Assembly: GCF_000282575.1 (NCBI RefSeq)
Contig: NZ_AKJA01000132.1
Coordinates: forward strand, 1 to 64,000
Length of the DNA stretch: 64,000 nt
Direction: 5' to 3'
Origin: Herbaspirillum sp. YR522
GTDB taxonomy: Bacteria > Pseudomonadota > Gammaproteobacteria > Burkholderiales > Burkholderiaceae_D
Part shown: piece after piece, positions 30,255-40,904 of the stretch
How the letters are laid out: each line of letters starts with the position of its first letter
Numbering within the stretch: the first letter of the stretch is position 1
Position numbers and translations under genes: made by a program
Notes under the pieces: model-generated
Database searches by the model: none
What the model was told of the DNA's origin: nothing
What the model saw: only the letters and a program-made list of their open reading frames with translations

Positions 30255-32036
30255 ATGAACAATACATTGACCCACAGGATGAGCATCAAGCAACTCTTCA
30301 TCTGGCTGGCAGTCGTGCTGTCGCTGCTGGTGGCGGTGGTCATCAGCCTCACCGACGCGCTGCGCGAGGCCAACCTGACACTGGAGAACGCACATGCCTC
30401 GCGCTACTACTCGGCCACCCTGGCCAACGAGCTGCGGCGCACCACCGAGGACATGACCAAGTTCGCCCGGGCCTATGTCACCACGGGCGACCCCAACGAC
30501 GAAGAACGTTATTACATGATCGTCGACATCCGCAACGGCAAGCGCGCCCGACCCGGCAACTATGATCGTTTCAACTGGGACCTGGTGGTCGCCCGCAAGC
30601 TCGAAGATGGCAAGGATGCACGCCCGGTACCGCTGGCCGAGCTGATCAAGCAGTCCGGCTTTACCGAGCAGGAACTGTCCAAGATGCGCGATGCGATCCA
30701 GGTCGCCGATCAACTTTCGAAGATCGATATCACCGCCTTTCATGCGGTCAAGGGCGAGTTCGACGACGGCGAAGGCAAGTTCACCGTGGTCGGCGCGCCC
30801 AACCAGGCCATGGCGCAGGAGCTGGTATTTGACCAGAACTATCGCAGCCTGTTCGGGCGCGCCATGAGCCCGGTCAACGATTTCCTGCGGCTGGTGGACG
30901 AGCGGACCCAGGCCAAGGTGCAACATGCCCAGCAACAATATGCCCAGTTGCAGCAGAAGATATTCTGGCTGCTGGCGGCGTCGGTGCTGGTGCTGTTCCT
31001 GTGCCTGTGGTTTGCCTATTACACGATCCGGTCCCAGATCGGCGGCGAGCCGCGCGACGCCATGGCCGTGCTGCGCCGGGTGGCCGAAGGTGACCTGACC
31101 GTCAACGTGCCCTTGTCGTCCCGTGACAAGGTCAGCGTGCTCTACAGCACCCAGCAGGTGATCAACAAATGGACCGAAGTCATCGGCGACGTCGGTGGCA
31201 CGGCCAGCTCGCTGGCGTCGGCCTCGGAGCAGATCTCGTCTTCGTCGCAGGCGCTGTCGCACAATGCGTCCCAGCAAGCCACCAACGTCGAGGAGACCAG
31301 TGCCTCGGTGGAACAGATCACCGCCACCATCGCCCAGAACGCCGAGAACGCGCGCACCACCGACAATATCGCCAGCCTGTCGGCGCGCGCGGCCAGCGAC
31401 GGCGGCGACGCCGTGCGCGAGACGGTGGCGGCGATGAAGCAGATTGCCGGCAAGATCGGTATCATCGACGACATCGCCTACCAGACCAACCTGCTGGCGC
31501 TTAATGCCGCCATCGAGGCTGCCCGCGCCGGCGAGCACGGCAAGGGGTTTGCCGTGGTCGCGGCCGAGGTGCGCAAGCTGGCGGAGCGCTCGCAGGTGGC
31601 GGCGCAGGAAATCATCGCCGTGGCCGAACAGAGCGTGGGACTGGCCGAGAAGGCAGGGGGACTGCTCAACCAGATGGTGCCATCGATCCGCAAGACGGCC
31701 GACCTGGTCCAGGAAATCGCCGCCGCTTCGCACGAACAGTCGGCCGGGCTGGAACAGATCAACAACGCGGTACACCAGATGGCGCAGACCACCCAGATGA
31801 CGGCATCGGCGTCCGAGGAGTTGTCGTCGACCTCCGAAGAGATGAGCGCTCAGGCGATCCACCTGCAGGACCTGATGCGCTTTTTCCGGGTCGGCGAAAC
31901 ACGCAGCACGCCATTGCGGCCAAGCGCCACCGTCAACGAACCGGCCGCGATCAGTCCGCAGGCCAGGGCACGTCGGCTGTCGATGCTGGATAACGCCGAG
32001 CAGTCCGTGGACGAGTCATCCTTCAAGCGTTTTTGA
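30255..32036 (+). CDS. Methyl-accepting chemotaxis protein
   Basis: 593-residue chemoreceptor. Transmembrane segments are at about residues 13-33 and 232-258, enclosing a periplasmic sensor of about 200 residues with [16 protein letters not shown], a small-molecule-binding type I cannot name. A HAMP-like region follows ([20 protein letters not shown]), then the signalling domain with the tip [33 protein letters not shown] (read in two parts). The C-terminus ends FKRF, possibly a CheR-tether variant. It lies inside the chemosensory operon directly after cheA. Confidence 0.94.
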   Translation: MNNTLTHRMSIKQLFIWLAVVLSLLVAVVISLTDALREANLTLENAHASRYYSATLANELRRTTEDMTKFARAYVTTGDPNDEERYYMIVDIRNGKRARPGNYDRFNWDLVVARKLEDGKDARPVPLAELIKQSGFTEQELSKMRDAIQVADQLSKIDITAFHAVKGEFDDGEGKFTVVGAPNQAMAQELVFDQNYRSLFGRAMSPVNDFLRLVDERTQAKVQHAQQQYAQLQQKIFWLLAASVLVLFLCLWFAYYTIRSQIGGEPRDAMAVLRRVAEGDLTVNVPLSSRDKVSVLYSTQQVINKWTEVIGDVGGTASSLASASEQISSSSQALSHNASQQATNVEETSASVEQITATIAQNAENARTTDNIASLSARAASDGGDAVRETVAAMKQIAGKIGIIDDIAYQTNLLALNAAIEAARAGEHGKGFAVVAAEVRKLAERSQVAAQEIIAVAEQSVGLAEKAGGLLNQMVPSIRKTADLVQEIAAASHEQSAGLEQINNAVHQMAQTTQMTASASEELSSTSEEMSAQAIHLQDLMRFFRVGETRSTPLRPSATVNEPAAISPQARARRLSMLDNAEQSVDESSFKRF

Positions 32037-32118
32037 GCGCGGCGGGCGCGCAGCGGGGCCAGGGGTGGCAGGGGTGGCAGGGGGCACGGGGTGACCGGCC
32101 GAACAAGGGGGAGGTGCG

Positions 32119-33672
32119 ATGAAGCTGGCGAACAAACTGACGCTGTTTTTCATGCTGGGGGCCGTGATCACGCTGGGTGTCGGTGCCGAGGCCGCCTACA
32201 ACCTGTACAAGGTCAATGCCCTGCTGCAGGACATCTACCGCTCCAACCTCAAGACCATCGTCTACCTCAACGACACGCGCAAATATGCCCAGGAGGCTTT
32301 CCTGAGCATGACGCTGTTGCAGAAATCCCAGGCCGCCGACGAGCGCAGCCGCAACGCAGCCACCGTGGAACGCCAATTGCAGGATATGGTCATGTCCTAC
32401 CAGGCCTACCAGGGCACCACGGTCCTGACGCCGATGGAGTCCGACCTGCAGCGCCAGGCCGATCGCATCCTGGCCGACTACCAGCGGGTGATGCTCGAGG
32501 CCCGTACGGCGGCGCTGCGCGGGGCCGGCTACGAGGGCAGCACGCTCCAGCTGCATGCCGAGCGCATGCGCAACCAGTTGCAGCTGCTGACCGACGAAAA
32601 CGTGCGCCAGGCCACTCTCAACAAGCAGCTGGCCGATGACCTGGAGCGCCGCAACATCATCGAGGTCGCGGCGGTCACGGCGATGGCGGCACTGATCGCA
32701 CTGGCCATGGGGTTCTACGTGCGCTTGCTGTTTGCACGCCAGATCGGCGGCGATCCGCGCGAGGCGATGATGAGCCTGCGCCGCGCCGCCGGCGGTGACA
32801 TGACGGTACGTTTCAAGGTCTCGACCCTGGGCCAGGGCAGCATGCTGCACAGTGCCCAGCAGATGACCGAACGCCTGGGCGGCGTGCTGGGCGACGTCAG
32901 CCTGGCGACCAGCATGCTGGCCAACGGCGCCGGGCAACTGGCGGCCGCGGCCATGCAGTTGAGCGACAATTCGTCGCGCCAGGCGGCCGATGCGCAGGAG
33001 ACCGGCAGCGTGGTCGAGGAAATGACCGCCACCGTGCTGCACAATACCGACAACGCCAATCGCACCAATGCCATCGCCGGCGACGCAGCCCGCATGGCCA
33101 GCGAGAGCGTGCAGGTGGTGCGCGAGACGATTGACGCCCTGCGCGCCATTGCCGGCCAGATCGGCGTGATCGACGACATCGCCTACCAGACCAACCTGCT
33201 GGCACTCAATGCATCCATCGAAGCCGCGCGCGCCGGCGAGCACGGTCGCGGTTTCGGGGTGGTGGCCGGCGAGGTACGCAAGCTGGCCGAGCGGTCGCAG
33301 GCGGCTGCCCAGGAGATCGTCGAGGTCGCCGGGCGCAGCACCGAGCTGGCCGAGCGGGCCGGCGAACTGATCGATGGCATGCTGCCATCGATCCAGCGTA
33401 CCGCGGACCTGGTCGACGAGATATCGTTTTCGGCACGCGAGCAGAATGCCGGGCTACTGCAGATCAATACCGCCATCAACCAGATATCGGCGGCCGCGCA
33501 GGTCAACGCGGCGGCCTCCGAAGAGCTGTCCGCCACCTCCGAGGAAATGAGCTCGCAGGCCGTCAACCTGCGTGAGCTGATGGGGTATTTCTCGTTGCAG
33601 CGCCCCCGCTCGGATGCGCTTTACCCGCGCGAACTGGCCGGCACCAGGACGGCGGCCACGGGGGGCGCATGA
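32119..33672 (+). CDS. Methyl-accepting chemotaxis protein, four-helix-bundle sensor
   Basis: 517-residue chemoreceptor with transmembrane segments at about residues 8-28 and 182-205. The periplasmic part is all-helical ([18 protein letters not shown]), like the 4HB_MCP sensor. After the second membrane segment comes an [23 protein letters not shown]-like stretch and the signalling domain with [19 protein letters not shown]. It is 82 bases after the previous receptor and of the same signalling-domain class, so the pair may form mixed arrays. GGGGGAGG precedes the ATG. The C-terminus has no pentapeptide tether. Confidence 0.94.
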   Translation: MKLANKLTLFFMLGAVITLGVGAEAAYNLYKVNALLQDIYRSNLKTIVYLNDTRKYAQEAFLSMTLLQKSQAADERSRNAATVERQLQDMVMSYQAYQGTTVLTPMESDLQRQADRILADYQRVMLEARTAALRGAGYEGSTLQLHAERMRNQLQLLTDENVRQATLNKQLADDLERRNIIEVAAVTAMAALIALAMGFYVRLLFARQIGGDPREAMMSLRRAAGGDMTVRFKVSTLGQGSMLHSAQQMTERLGGVLGDVSLATSMLANGAGQLAAAAMQLSDNSSRQAADAQETGSVVEEMTATVLHNTDNANRTNAIAGDAARMASESVQVVRETIDALRAIAGQIGVIDDIAYQTNLLALNASIEAARAGEHGRGFGVVAGEVRKLAERSQAAAQEIVEVAGRSTELAERAGELIDGMLPSIQRTADLVDEISFSAREQNAGLLQINTAINQISAAAQVNAAASEELSATSEEMSSQAVNLRELMGYFSLQRPRSDALYPRELAGTRTAATGGA

Positions 33673-33721
33673 GCGCGCGCGTGCCAGACCAACACAGCCA
33701 GATCGGTAACAGGAGAACGCA

Positions 33722-34291
33722 ATGCCCAGTGTGAGCCTCAATGGGGCCTTGGCCAGGAGCAAGCCGCCGGAAGTGGTGGTGGAGAGCCGCCAGTTCCTCA
33801 CTTTCCTGGTGGGCCGGGAAAGTTTCGCCATGCCCATCGAGAACATTCGCGAAATCATCGAGTTCGGCGGCCTGACCGAGATTCCCTTGATGCCAAGCTT
33901 CCTGCGTGGCGTCATCAACCTGCGCGGGGCGGTAGTGCCGGTGATCGACCTGTCGGTCCGCTTCGGACGCGCGCCGACGGTGTTCGCCAAGCGCACCTGC
34001 ATCATCATCATGGAACTGGAGCAGGACGGCCAGTTGCTGCTGCTGGGTGTGATGGTCGACGCGGTCAGTGCGGTGCTCACCCTCGACGCCAGCACCATCG
34101 AGCCGCGGCCATCGTTTGGCGCCGGCATCCGCGCCGCCTTCATCGAAGGCATGATCCGGGTCAACGAGTGCTTCGTGGTGGTGCTGGATGTCAAGGAAGT
34201 GCTTTCGGTGGACGAACTCTCCAGCCTGCTTGGCCTGAGTGCCGACGGTATCCTGGCCGGCGACGACCGGCCGGAAGTCAACGGCGGCTGA
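33722..34291 (+). CDS. cheW: Chemotaxis adaptor CheW
   Basis: 189-residue coupling protein linking receptors to CheA. The CheW fold starts at FLTFLVGRESFAMPIENIREIIEF; the conserved LRGVINLRGAVVPVIDLSVRFG block (read in two parts) follows at about residues 60-81. The first 20 residues are an unstructured leader. It is four bases upstream of cheR. Confidence 0.95.
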   Translation: MPSVSLNGALARSKPPEVVVESRQFLTFLVGRESFAMPIENIREIIEFGGLTEIPLMPSFLRGVINLRGAVVPVIDLSVRFGRAPTVFAKRTCIIIMELEQDGQLLLLGVMVDAVSAVLTLDASTIEPRPSFGAGIRAAFIEGMIRVNECFVVVLDVKEVLSVDELSSLLGLSADGILAGDDRPEVNGG

Positions 34292-34295
34292 AGCG

Positions 34296-35126
34296 ATGAC
34301 CCCGGTTCCCGAGGTACTCACGCCGGAGGTCAGCGATCGCGAGATGCTGCTGTTCCAGCAATTGTTCAAGCAACATATCGGCTTGCACCTGCCGCTGTCG
34401 AAGAAAGCCTTGCTGCACAGCCGCCTGGGCGCGCGCATGCATGAGCTGGGGCTGGCACAGCTGGCCGACTACCACGCATTGATCGCGCCCAGCGCCAACC
34501 ACGCGGAGCGGCAGCGGGCGATCGACCTGATCACCACCAACGAGACCTATTTCTTCCGCGAGCAGGCCCATTTCGATTTCGTCGTGCGCGAGTTGTTGCC
34601 GCTGTGGCGCCACCAGGCGCGGCTGCGGGTTTGGAGCGCCGCCAGTTCCACCGGCGAAGAAGCCTATACGCTGGCGATGTTGCTCGATACCCATCGGCCC
34701 GGTGGCGGCTGGAGCGTGTTTGCCTCCGATGTGAGCCTGCGCGTACTCAACTTTGCACGCCGCGCGCTGTATCCGATGGCGCGCGGGCAGAATATCCCGC
34801 CCTCGTTCCTCAAGCGTTATTGCCTGCGCGGCACCGGCGAATACGAGGGCCATTTCCTGCTCGAGAAGGCCGTGCGCGGCGCGGTCGAATTCGCCCAGCG
34901 CAACCTGACCGACCTGGCCGCCAGCGACGATGGCCAGTTCGACCTGGTGTTCTTGCGCAACGTGATCATCTATTTCGATGCCGAGACCAAGCTCAAGGTG
35001 GTCGGCGACGTCGTGTCACGGCTGCGGCCGGGCGGCTATCTGGTGGTGGGGCACTCCGAGTCGTTGCACGGCATGCCGTTGCCGCTCGAGATGCACTCGC
35101 CATCGATCTACAGGAAACCATCATGA
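34296..35126 (+). CDS. cheR: Chemotaxis methyltransferase CheR
   Basis: 276-residue SAM-dependent enzyme that methylates glutamates of the receptors. The N-terminal helical domain (about 1-80) is followed by [12 protein letters not shown], the SAM-binding motif [17 protein letters not shown] and [14 protein letters not shown]. The start at 34296 is five bases after the cheW stop; the upstream frame lies inside cheW. It ends in an ATGA overlap with cheB. Confidence 0.95.
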   Translation: MTPVPEVLTPEVSDREMLLFQQLFKQHIGLHLPLSKKALLHSRLGARMHELGLAQLADYHALIAPSANHAERQRAIDLITTNETYFFREQAHFDFVVRELLPLWRHQARLRVWSAASSTGEEAYTLAMLLDTHRPGGGWSVFASDVSLRVLNFARRALYPMARGQNIPPSFLKRYCLRGTGEYEGHFLLEKAVRGAVEFAQRNLTDLAASDDGQFDLVFLRNVIIYFDAETKLKVVGDVVSRLRPGGYLVVGHSESLHGMPLPLEMHSPSIYRKPS

Positions 35127-36241
35127 TCGGGGTGCTGGTGGTGGACGACTCGTCCGTGGTGCGCCAGCTGATGCATGAGCTGTTGGCCGCCAGCGGCGAC
35201 ATCGAGGTCATCGCCACCGCGTCCGATCCCATCTTCGCCATGCGCAAGATGCGCCAGCGCTGGCCGGACGTGATCGTGCTCGATATCCAGATGCCGCGCA
35301 TGGACGGCATTACCTTTCTCAAGCAGATCATGGCCATCCGCCCCACGCCGGTGATCATCTGCTCGAGCTTGACCGAGGCTGGCGCGGCGGTAACCGCCGA
35401 GGCCCTGGCGGCCGGCGCGGTGAGCATCATCAGCAAGCCGGCACTGGGCGTGCGCGACTTCCTGCACGACAGCTTCGACGACCTGGCCAATGCAATCCGG
35501 GCGGCCGCGGCGGCCCGCATCGGTCGCATGAATGCCGCCGCGCCAGCCGAGCAGGCAGCACCGCTGACGCCGGCGCCGGTGCCGCCTGCCTTGGCCAACC
35601 AGGGCCAGCCTCGGCACACGGCCGACGTCGTGCTGGCCGCGCCAGGGGCAGTCGATGCCTTTCATCCGACCACCAGGCACATCGTCGCCATCGGTGCCTC
35701 GACCGGCGGGCCGCAGGCGCTCGAGGCCGTGTTGTCGGGCCTGACGCCGCAGTGTCCTGGCGTGGTCGTGGTGCAGCACATGCCGGAGCGCTTTACCCGC
35801 AGCTTCGCCGAGCGCCTCGACACGATCTCGCCGGTCGAGGTCAAGGAAGCACAACACCTGGACAGGGTCTTGCCAGGGCGCGTGCTGATCGCCCCGGGCG
35901 GCATGCATCTCATGGTGCGGCGGGACGGGTCGCAGTACTACGTCGAGGTGGTCAATGGGCCACTGGTAAGCCGGCACAAGCCATCGGTGGACGTGTTGTT
36001 TCGCTCGGTGGCGAAATCGGCCGGCAGCAACGCGGTGGGCATCATCATGACCGGCATGGGCGACGACGGGGCGCGCGGACTCAAGGAGATGGCCGAGCGC
36101 GGCGCCGCCACCTATGCCCAGGACGAACGCAGCAGTGTGGTCTTCGGCATGCCGAAGGAAGCAATCCAGTTGGGTGGCGTCGGCGACGTCATCTCCCTCG
36201 CAAATATTTCTGCAGTGATCGAAAACTATGGCTACCGCTAA
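35123..36241 (+). CDS. cheB: Chemotaxis methylesterase CheB
   Basis: 372-residue enzyme that demethylates receptors and deamidates their glutamines. The receiver domain has LVVDDSS and the phosphorylation site Asp54 ([11 protein letters not shown]). A proline/alanine-rich linker (about 145-185) leads to the catalytic domain with [11 protein letters not shown] (catalytic Ser), VVVQHMP (His) and [11 protein letters not shown] (Asp). All are intact. It overlaps the next gene by 14 bases. Confidence 0.96.
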   Translation: MIGVLVVDDSSVVRQLMHELLAASGDIEVIATASDPIFAMRKMRQRWPDVIVLDIQMPRMDGITFLKQIMAIRPTPVIICSSLTEAGAAVTAEALAAGAVSIISKPALGVRDFLHDSFDDLANAIRAAAAARIGRMNAAAPAEQAAPLTPAPVPPALANQGQPRHTADVVLAAPGAVDAFHPTTRHIVAIGASTGGPQALEAVLSGLTPQCPGVVVVQHMPERFTRSFAERLDTISPVEVKEAQHLDRVLPGRVLIAPGGMHLMVRRDGSQYYVEVVNGPLVSRHKPSVDVLFRSVAKSAGSNAVGIIMTGMGDDGARGLKEMAERGAATYAQDERSSVVFGMPKEAIQLGGVGDVISLANISAVIENYGYR

Positions 36242-37487
36242 CCAGGATAAACAGATCGAGTCGGCACTGGTGGTCGACGACAGCGCGCCGCAGCGCCAGC
36301 ACACGGTGCGCCTGCTGCAGGCACTCGGGGTGGACGTCATCTACGAGGCCGGCAATGGCAACGAGGCGCTGGAGCTGTTGGGGTTGCTCAAGCTGCCGCC
36401 GGGGCTGGCGGTGATCGACCTGGAGATGCCGGGCATGGATGGCATCGAGCTGATCCAGCAGCTGCAGCAGAAGGGGGTGCAGATGCCATTGATCGTGGCC
36501 TCCAGTCGTGAAGCGTCATTGCTGCTGTCGGTCGAGACCATGATCCAGGCGCTGGGCATGAACGTGCTGGGCGCATTGCAAAAACCGCTGAGCAGCGAAA
36601 AGATCGCGCTGGCGCTGCGTAGCTTCAAGCCCGGCGGGGCGGTCCACCAGAAGCGTGCCGATCCGGGACCGACGGTGTGCGAGAGCGACCTGGCCCAGGC
36701 CATCGCCACGCGCCAGATCGTGCCGTTCTACCAGCCCAAGGTCGACGTGCAGACCGGCATCCTGAAAGGCGTGGAGGCGTTGGCGCGCTGGATCCATCCC
36801 GAGCGCGGCGTGATTGCCCCGGACCATTTCATTCCCCTGGCCGAGGCCTGCGGCCTGATCCACGACCTGACCATCGCCATGATGGACCAGTCGATGCAGC
36901 AGGCGGCGGTCTGGCACAGTCGCGGCCTGCCGATCAAGGTGGCCGTCAACCTGTCGCCGTTGTCGTTGGAACAGCCCGACTTCATGCAGCGCATCCTCGA
37001 CCTGCTGGGCCGCCACTCGCTGGCCGCCGACCGGCTGGTGCTGGAGATCACGGAGGGGTCGGTGGTATCCAACAAGGGTAACTCGCTGGGCATGCTGGCG
37101 CGCTTGCGGCTCAAGGGTTTCGGCCTGTCGATCGACGATTACGGTACCGGTTTTTCTTCGATGCAGCAGCTCGCACGCATCCCCTTCACCGAACTCAAGA
37201 TCGATCGTTCGTTCGTACACGGGGCCCACCAGCGCCAGAACCTGCGGGTGATCCTGCAGTCGGCTTTGGACATGGCGCAGCGCCTGGAGCTGGTGACCGT
37301 GGCCGAGGGTATCGAGACCATCGAGGACTGGCGCCTGTTGCAGGGTTTCGGGTGCAATATCGGCCAGGGCTACCTGATCGCCAAGCCGATGCCTTCCAAT
37401 GAATTGCCGCTATGGCTCAAGGGCCATCACAAGCGCCTGCCCGAGTTGCGCGCCGAGGGCGACGACGGCGCCGTGCGGCCCCAGTGA
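36228..37487 (+). CDS. REC-EAL c-di-GMP phosphodiesterase
   Basis: 419-residue response regulator with a receiver domain (about 10-130; VVDDSAP and phosphorylation site Asp64 in [11 protein letters not shown]) and an EAL domain (about 160-405). The EAL motifs look catalytically complete: [44 protein letters not shown] and QGYLIAKP. It should hydrolyse c-di-GMP to pGpG under control of phosphorylation. As the last gene of the che operon with 14-base overlap, it is the likely link between the chemosensory array and c-di-GMP-controlled motility or biofilm behaviour. Confidence 0.93.
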   Translation: MATANQDKQIESALVVDDSAPQRQHTVRLLQALGVDVIYEAGNGNEALELLGLLKLPPGLAVIDLEMPGMDGIELIQQLQQKGVQMPLIVASSREASLLLSVETMIQALGMNVLGALQKPLSSEKIALALRSFKPGGAVHQKRADPGPTVCESDLAQAIATRQIVPFYQPKVDVQTGILKGVEALARWIHPERGVIAPDHFIPLAEACGLIHDLTIAMMDQSMQQAAVWHSRGLPIKVAVNLSPLSLEQPDFMQRILDLLGRHSLAADRLVLEITEGSVVSNKGNSLGMLARLRLKGFGLSIDDYGTGFSSMQQLARIPFTELKIDRSFVHGAHQRQNLRVILQSALDMAQRLELVTVAEGIETIEDWRLLQGFGCNIGQGYLIAKPMPSNELPLWLKGHHKRLPELRAEGDDGAVRPQ

Positions 37488-37488
37488 T

Positions 37489-37965
37489 TCAGAGCCTGGC
37501 GATGACCTGGCCGGCGACGCCGGCCAGTCGGGCCTGCGCGGGGCCATGGCCGGGCACGACGATGGCGGGCGCGATCTCCAGCAGCGGAACCAGCACGAAG
37601 GCCCGTTGCATCATGCGTGGGTGCGGCACGGTCAGCTCGTCGCTATGGATGCATTGCCCGCCGTACAGCAGCAGGTCCATGTCGAGCGTGCGTGGCGCAT
37701 TGCGATAAGGCCGCAGGCGGCCATGCTGCTGCTCGATCCGTTGCAATGCGTGCAGCAGTTCGAGCGGGGGCAGGTCGGTGAGCACTGCGGCGACCGCATT
37801 GACGTAGTCGTCGCCGCCGGCATCGATCGGGGCACTGCGGTACAGCGAAGAACGCTCCAGCAGGCGTGAGCCGGCAAGGCCGGCCAGTTGCCCGATGGCC
37901 TGCTCGACGCTGGCACGGGCGTCGCCCAGGTTGGCCCCGATGCCGACATGGGCGATCACCGGCAT
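37489..37965 (-). CDS. folK: Hydroxymethyldihydropterin pyrophosphokinase
   Basis: 158-residue folate-pathway enzyme. It transfers pyrophosphate from ATP to 6-hydroxymethyl-dihydropterin. The N-terminal HVGIGANLGDARASVEQAI, YRSAPIDAGGDDYVNAVAAV and the signature RNAPRTLDMDLLLYG with its two aspartates are clear. The start at 37965 is seven bases after pcnB; the longer frame lies inside pcnB. Its stop nearly abuts the stop of the REC-EAL gene, so the two transcription units converge. Confidence 0.95.
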   Translation of the reverse strand: MPVIAHVGIGANLGDARASVEQAIGQLAGLAGSRLLERSSLYRSAPIDAGGDDYVNAVAAVLTDLPPLELLHALQRIEQQHGRLRPYRNAPRTLDMDLLLYGGQCIHSDELTVPHPRMMQRAFVLVPLLEIAPAIVVPGHGPAQARLAGVAGQVIARL

Positions 37966-37972
37966 CGATCGT

Positions 37973-39526
37973 TCAACCCTGCTCGGACGAGCCCGGGCCG
38001 CCGTCGCCGGCCGGCTTGCGGCGGCGCGTACGGGACCGGCTGCGCGCAGCGCGTGCGGCGCCGTCGGCGTCGTCCTGGGCGGCGGCGGCAGGGGCGGCCG
38101 GGGCAGCTTCGGGGCGCTCGGGACTGTCGGTGACTTCCCGTGCGGTGTCGGCTGCACCGGTTTCGCCATCGGCGCGCGAGCGGCCGCGGCCACCGCGGCG
38201 CTTGCGCTTCTTGGGCGCACCGGTGGGCGAGGCGCCATCGGCGGGCTTGCGGGCCAGCAGCTCTTCGCGCTCGGCGCCACCGCCATTCATGAAGTCGGTC
38301 CACCATTGCGCCAGCTCGGCGTCGAGCTCTCCCGATTCGCAGCGCAGCAGCAGGAAGTCGTAGCCGGCACGCAGACGCAGGTGCTCCAGCAGCTTGTAGG
38401 GCGCCTTGCCGACGCGGCGTTCGAAGCGCGGCTGCATGGCCCAGATGTCGCGCATGTCGGAGGCTATCTTGCGTTGCAGTGCCAGTTTGTCGGTCTGCGC
38501 CTCGAGCACGTCATCGGCGGCCAGGTGCAGCGCCGGGATCGGGAACTCGCCGGCGGCCTGGTAGGCGCGCCACTTCTCCAGCACCTGGTGCCACAGCAGC
38601 GAGGCAAACAGGAAGCCCGGCGACACCGGCTTGCCCTGGCGCACCCGCTCGTCGGTGTTGGCCAGTGCCAGCGTGACGAATTTTTCACCCAGGGGTTGTT
38701 CCAGCACCACGTCGAGCAACGGCAGCAGGCCATGATGCAGGCCTTCCTTGCGCAACTGCTGCAGGCAGGCCAGGGCATGGCCGCTCATGAGCAGCTTGAG
38801 CATTTCGTCGAACACGCGGGCCGCGGGCACGTTGTCGATCAACGGTGCCATCACGCGGATGGGCTGGCTGCTGGCGGGGTCGATGTTGAACTTGAGCTTG
38901 GCCGCGAAGCGCACCACGCGCAGCATGCGCACCGGGTCTTCGCGATAGCGCGCCTCGGGTTCGCCGATGATGCGCAGCGTCTTGGCGCGGATGTCGGCGA
39001 TACCGCCGTGATAGTCCAGCACCGTCTGCGATGCCGGGTCGTAGTACATGGCGTTGATGGTGAAGTCGCGGCGCACCGCGTCTTCGTGCTGTTCGCCGAA
39101 GGTATTGTCGCGCAGCACGCGGCCGTGCTCGTCCTTGGGCGAGGCGTCGGCCGAGGCACCGCGGAAGGTGGTGACCTCGATGAGCTCCTGGCCGAACATC
39201 ACATGCACGATCTGGAACCGGCGGCCGATGATGAAGGCGCGACGAAACAGCTGCTTGACCTGCTCCGGGGTCGCGTTGGTGGCGACATCGAAGTCCTTGG
39301 GCTTGATCGACAGCAGCAGGTCGCGCACCGCACCACCGACGATGAAAGCCTTGAAGCCGGCATCCTGCAGGGTCTGCGTCACCCGAACCGCGTTGGGCGA
39401 GACCAGTTGCGGGTCGATGCCGTGCAGCTGGGGGCCGAGGATCTGCGGCTCTGTTGCGGACACCACGGGCGCCTCGACCTTGGCCCGGCCGCGGCTGATG
39501 ATCGAGCGAATCAGTTTTTTGATCAT
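37973..39526 (-). CDS. pcnB: Poly(A) polymerase I
   Basis: 517-residue nucleotidyltransferase that adds poly(A) to RNA 3' ends and promotes decay. The catalytic head has FIVGGAVRDLLL and KDFDVATNATPEQ (the metal-binding Asp pair), then RRDFTINAMYYD and the arginine-binding REDPVRMLRVVRFAAKL. The last 90 residues are highly basic and low-complexity ([23 protein letters not shown]), typical of PAP I tails that bind RNA. It overlaps the HAD-IB gene by four bases and precedes folK, a standard betaproteobacterial order. Confidence 0.96.
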   Translation of the reverse strand: MIKKLIRSIISRGRAKVEAPVVSATEPQILGPQLHGIDPQLVSPNAVRVTQTLQDAGFKAFIVGGAVRDLLLSIKPKDFDVATNATPEQVKQLFRRAFIIGRRFQIVHVMFGQELIEVTTFRGASADASPKDEHGRVLRDNTFGEQHEDAVRRDFTINAMYYDPASQTVLDYHGGIADIRAKTLRIIGEPEARYREDPVRMLRVVRFAAKLKFNIDPASSQPIRVMAPLIDNVPAARVFDEMLKLLMSGHALACLQQLRKEGLHHGLLPLLDVVLEQPLGEKFVTLALANTDERVRQGKPVSPGFLFASLLWHQVLEKWRAYQAAGEFPIPALHLAADDVLEAQTDKLALQRKIASDMRDIWAMQPRFERRVGKAPYKLLEHLRLRAGYDFLLLRCESGELDAELAQWWTDFMNGGGAEREELLARKPADGASPTGAPKKRKRRGGRGRSRADGETGAADTAREVTDSPERPEAAPAAPAAAAQDDADGAARAARSRSRTRRRKPAGDGGPGSSEQG

Positions 39527-40203
39527 TGGGCGTGGCCGTCGAAGAGATCCAGTACCGGCCAGCCGCGCGCCTGGGCGTGCGCCAGCAGCTTGGCATTGGG
39601 GTTGGTGGCCACCGGATGGGTGACGCGCTCGAGCAGCGGGATATCGTTTTGCGAATCGCTGTAGAAGTAACTGCGCTCGAACCTGGACAGGTCATGCCCC
39701 AGTTGCTCGAGCCAGGCTTCGGTATGGGTGATCTTGCCCGGGCCGAAGGTGGGTGTGCCCAGCAGCTTGCCGGTCAGGTTGCCTGCCGCATCCAGCTCGG
39801 GCATGGCGGCGATCAGGTGGACCTTGCCGAATTGCTCGGCGATCGGCTTGGTCACGAAATGGTTGGTGGCGGTGACGATGGCCACCAGGTCGCCGTCGGC
39901 CAGGTGCTTTTGCACCAGCGCCACGGCTTGCGGCAGGATCGCCGGCTGCACGACCTCGGCCATGAACTGGCGATGCATCTCGTCCAACCTGGCACGGGGG
40001 AACCCGGACAGGATGCCGAAGGCGAACTCGAGGTACTTGTACGGATCGAGGGTGCCGGCCTGGTAATGCGCGAACCAGGCATCGTTAGCCTGGCGGAAGC
40101 TGTCGGCTTCGACCGCGCCGGTGCGGGCCAGGAACTCGCCCCATTCGTGGTCGGAGTCGAGCGGAAGCAGGGTGTGATCGAGATCGAATAAGGCGAGGTT
40201 CAT
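39523..40203 (-). CDS. HAD-IB family phosphatase (SerB-like)
   Basis: 226-residue cytoplasmic phosphatase of HAD subfamily IB. The nucleophile motif is ALFDLDHTLLPLDSD; motif II is AIVTATNHFVTKPIA, and motif IV is SYFYSDSQNDIPLLERV. Such enzymes act on phosphoserine-like or histidinol-phosphate-like substrates; the exact one is unknown. It sits between hda and pcnB with four-base overlaps on both sides, so the whole hda-pcnB-folK string is co-translated. Confidence 0.88.
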   Translation of the reverse strand: MNLALFDLDHTLLPLDSDHEWGEFLARTGAVEADSFRQANDAWFAHYQAGTLDPYKYLEFAFGILSGFPRARLDEMHRQFMAEVVQPAILPQAVALVQKHLADGDLVAIVTATNHFVTKPIAEQFGKVHLIAAMPELDAAGNLTGKLLGTPTFGPGKITHTEAWLEQLGHDLSRFERSYFYSDSQNDIPLLERVTHPVATNPNAKLLAHAQARGWPVLDLFDGHAQ

Positions 40204-40904
40204 TGTTGTTCGGATTCCTGTTGTATCAGCTCACGCAGCAGGGGCAGCGTGATGGCGCGCTTGGTCGCCAGCGAGTAGCGGTCGAGCGCATCGAGCATGC
40301 GCGACAAGGAGGGCATGTCGCGCCGGTAGTGGGTCAGCATGTATTGCAGCACGCCCAGCGGCACTTCCATGCCGCGCGCCAGTGCTGCGTGCAGCAGCGC
40401 GGCGATCTTTTCGTCGTCCGACAGGTCGTGTACCTGGTAGATCAGGCCCCAGCCCAGGCGGGTGCGCAGGTCTTCGCGCATTTCCAGGCGGGTCGGCGGC
40501 AGCTTGCCGGTCGAGATCAGCCAGCCGCCCTGTTCGCGGATCTGGTTGAACAGGTTGAAGGCGGCGACCTGGGTTGGTTCGGGAAGCTGGTCGACGTCGT
40601 CGATGAGGTAATGCGACACCTGGGTCGTGTAGTCGAACTCGGGCTCGGCGGCGCTGGCGCCGATCAGGCGGGCGTGCTGGCCGACCTCGCGGGCGATGGC
40701 CTGCAGCAGGCTGCTCTTGCCCACGCCGCTCTCGGCCCAGAGGTACAAAAAGCGGTCGGTGCTGGCACTGACGGTATGACTGGCGCGGTCCGGCCCGACC
40801 AGCAGTTGCTGCAGTCGCTGCAGCAGTTCCTGGTTGCGACCGGCGATGATGGTCTCGAAGCTTTGCGGGCGGTCCGCGCTGAGATCGAGCGGAATCTGTT
40901 TCAT
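40200..40904 (-). CDS. hda: DnaA regulatory inactivator Hda
   Basis: 234-residue DnaA-related ATPase. With the beta clamp, Hda promotes ATP hydrolysis by DnaA and prevents re-initiation of replication. The N-terminal QIPLDLS fits the clamp-binding motif, the P-loop is ESGVGKSSLLQA, the sensor-like VSHYLIDDVDQLPEPTQ and the C-terminal AAA+ lid (RYSLATKRAITLPLLREL) are present. The start at 40904 overlaps the preceding membrane protein stop as ATGA. Confidence 0.92.
   Translation of the reverse strand: MKQIPLDLSADRPQSFETIIAGRNQELLQRLQQLLVGPDRASHTVSASTDRFLYLWAESGVGKSSLLQAIAREVGQHARLIGASAAEPEFDYTTQVSHYLIDDVDQLPEPTQVAAFNLFNQIREQGGWLISTGKLPPTRLEMREDLRTRLGWGLIYQVHDLSDDEKIAALLHAALARGMEVPLGVLQYMLTHYRRDMPSLSRMLDALDRYSLATKRAITLPLLRELIQQESEQQ

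Noticed and set aside
30159-31862. 567-codon minus-strand frame over the first MCP of the operon
   Set aside because: It mirrors the MCP signalling domain in antisense; repeats of His/Gly/Leu are typical shadows.
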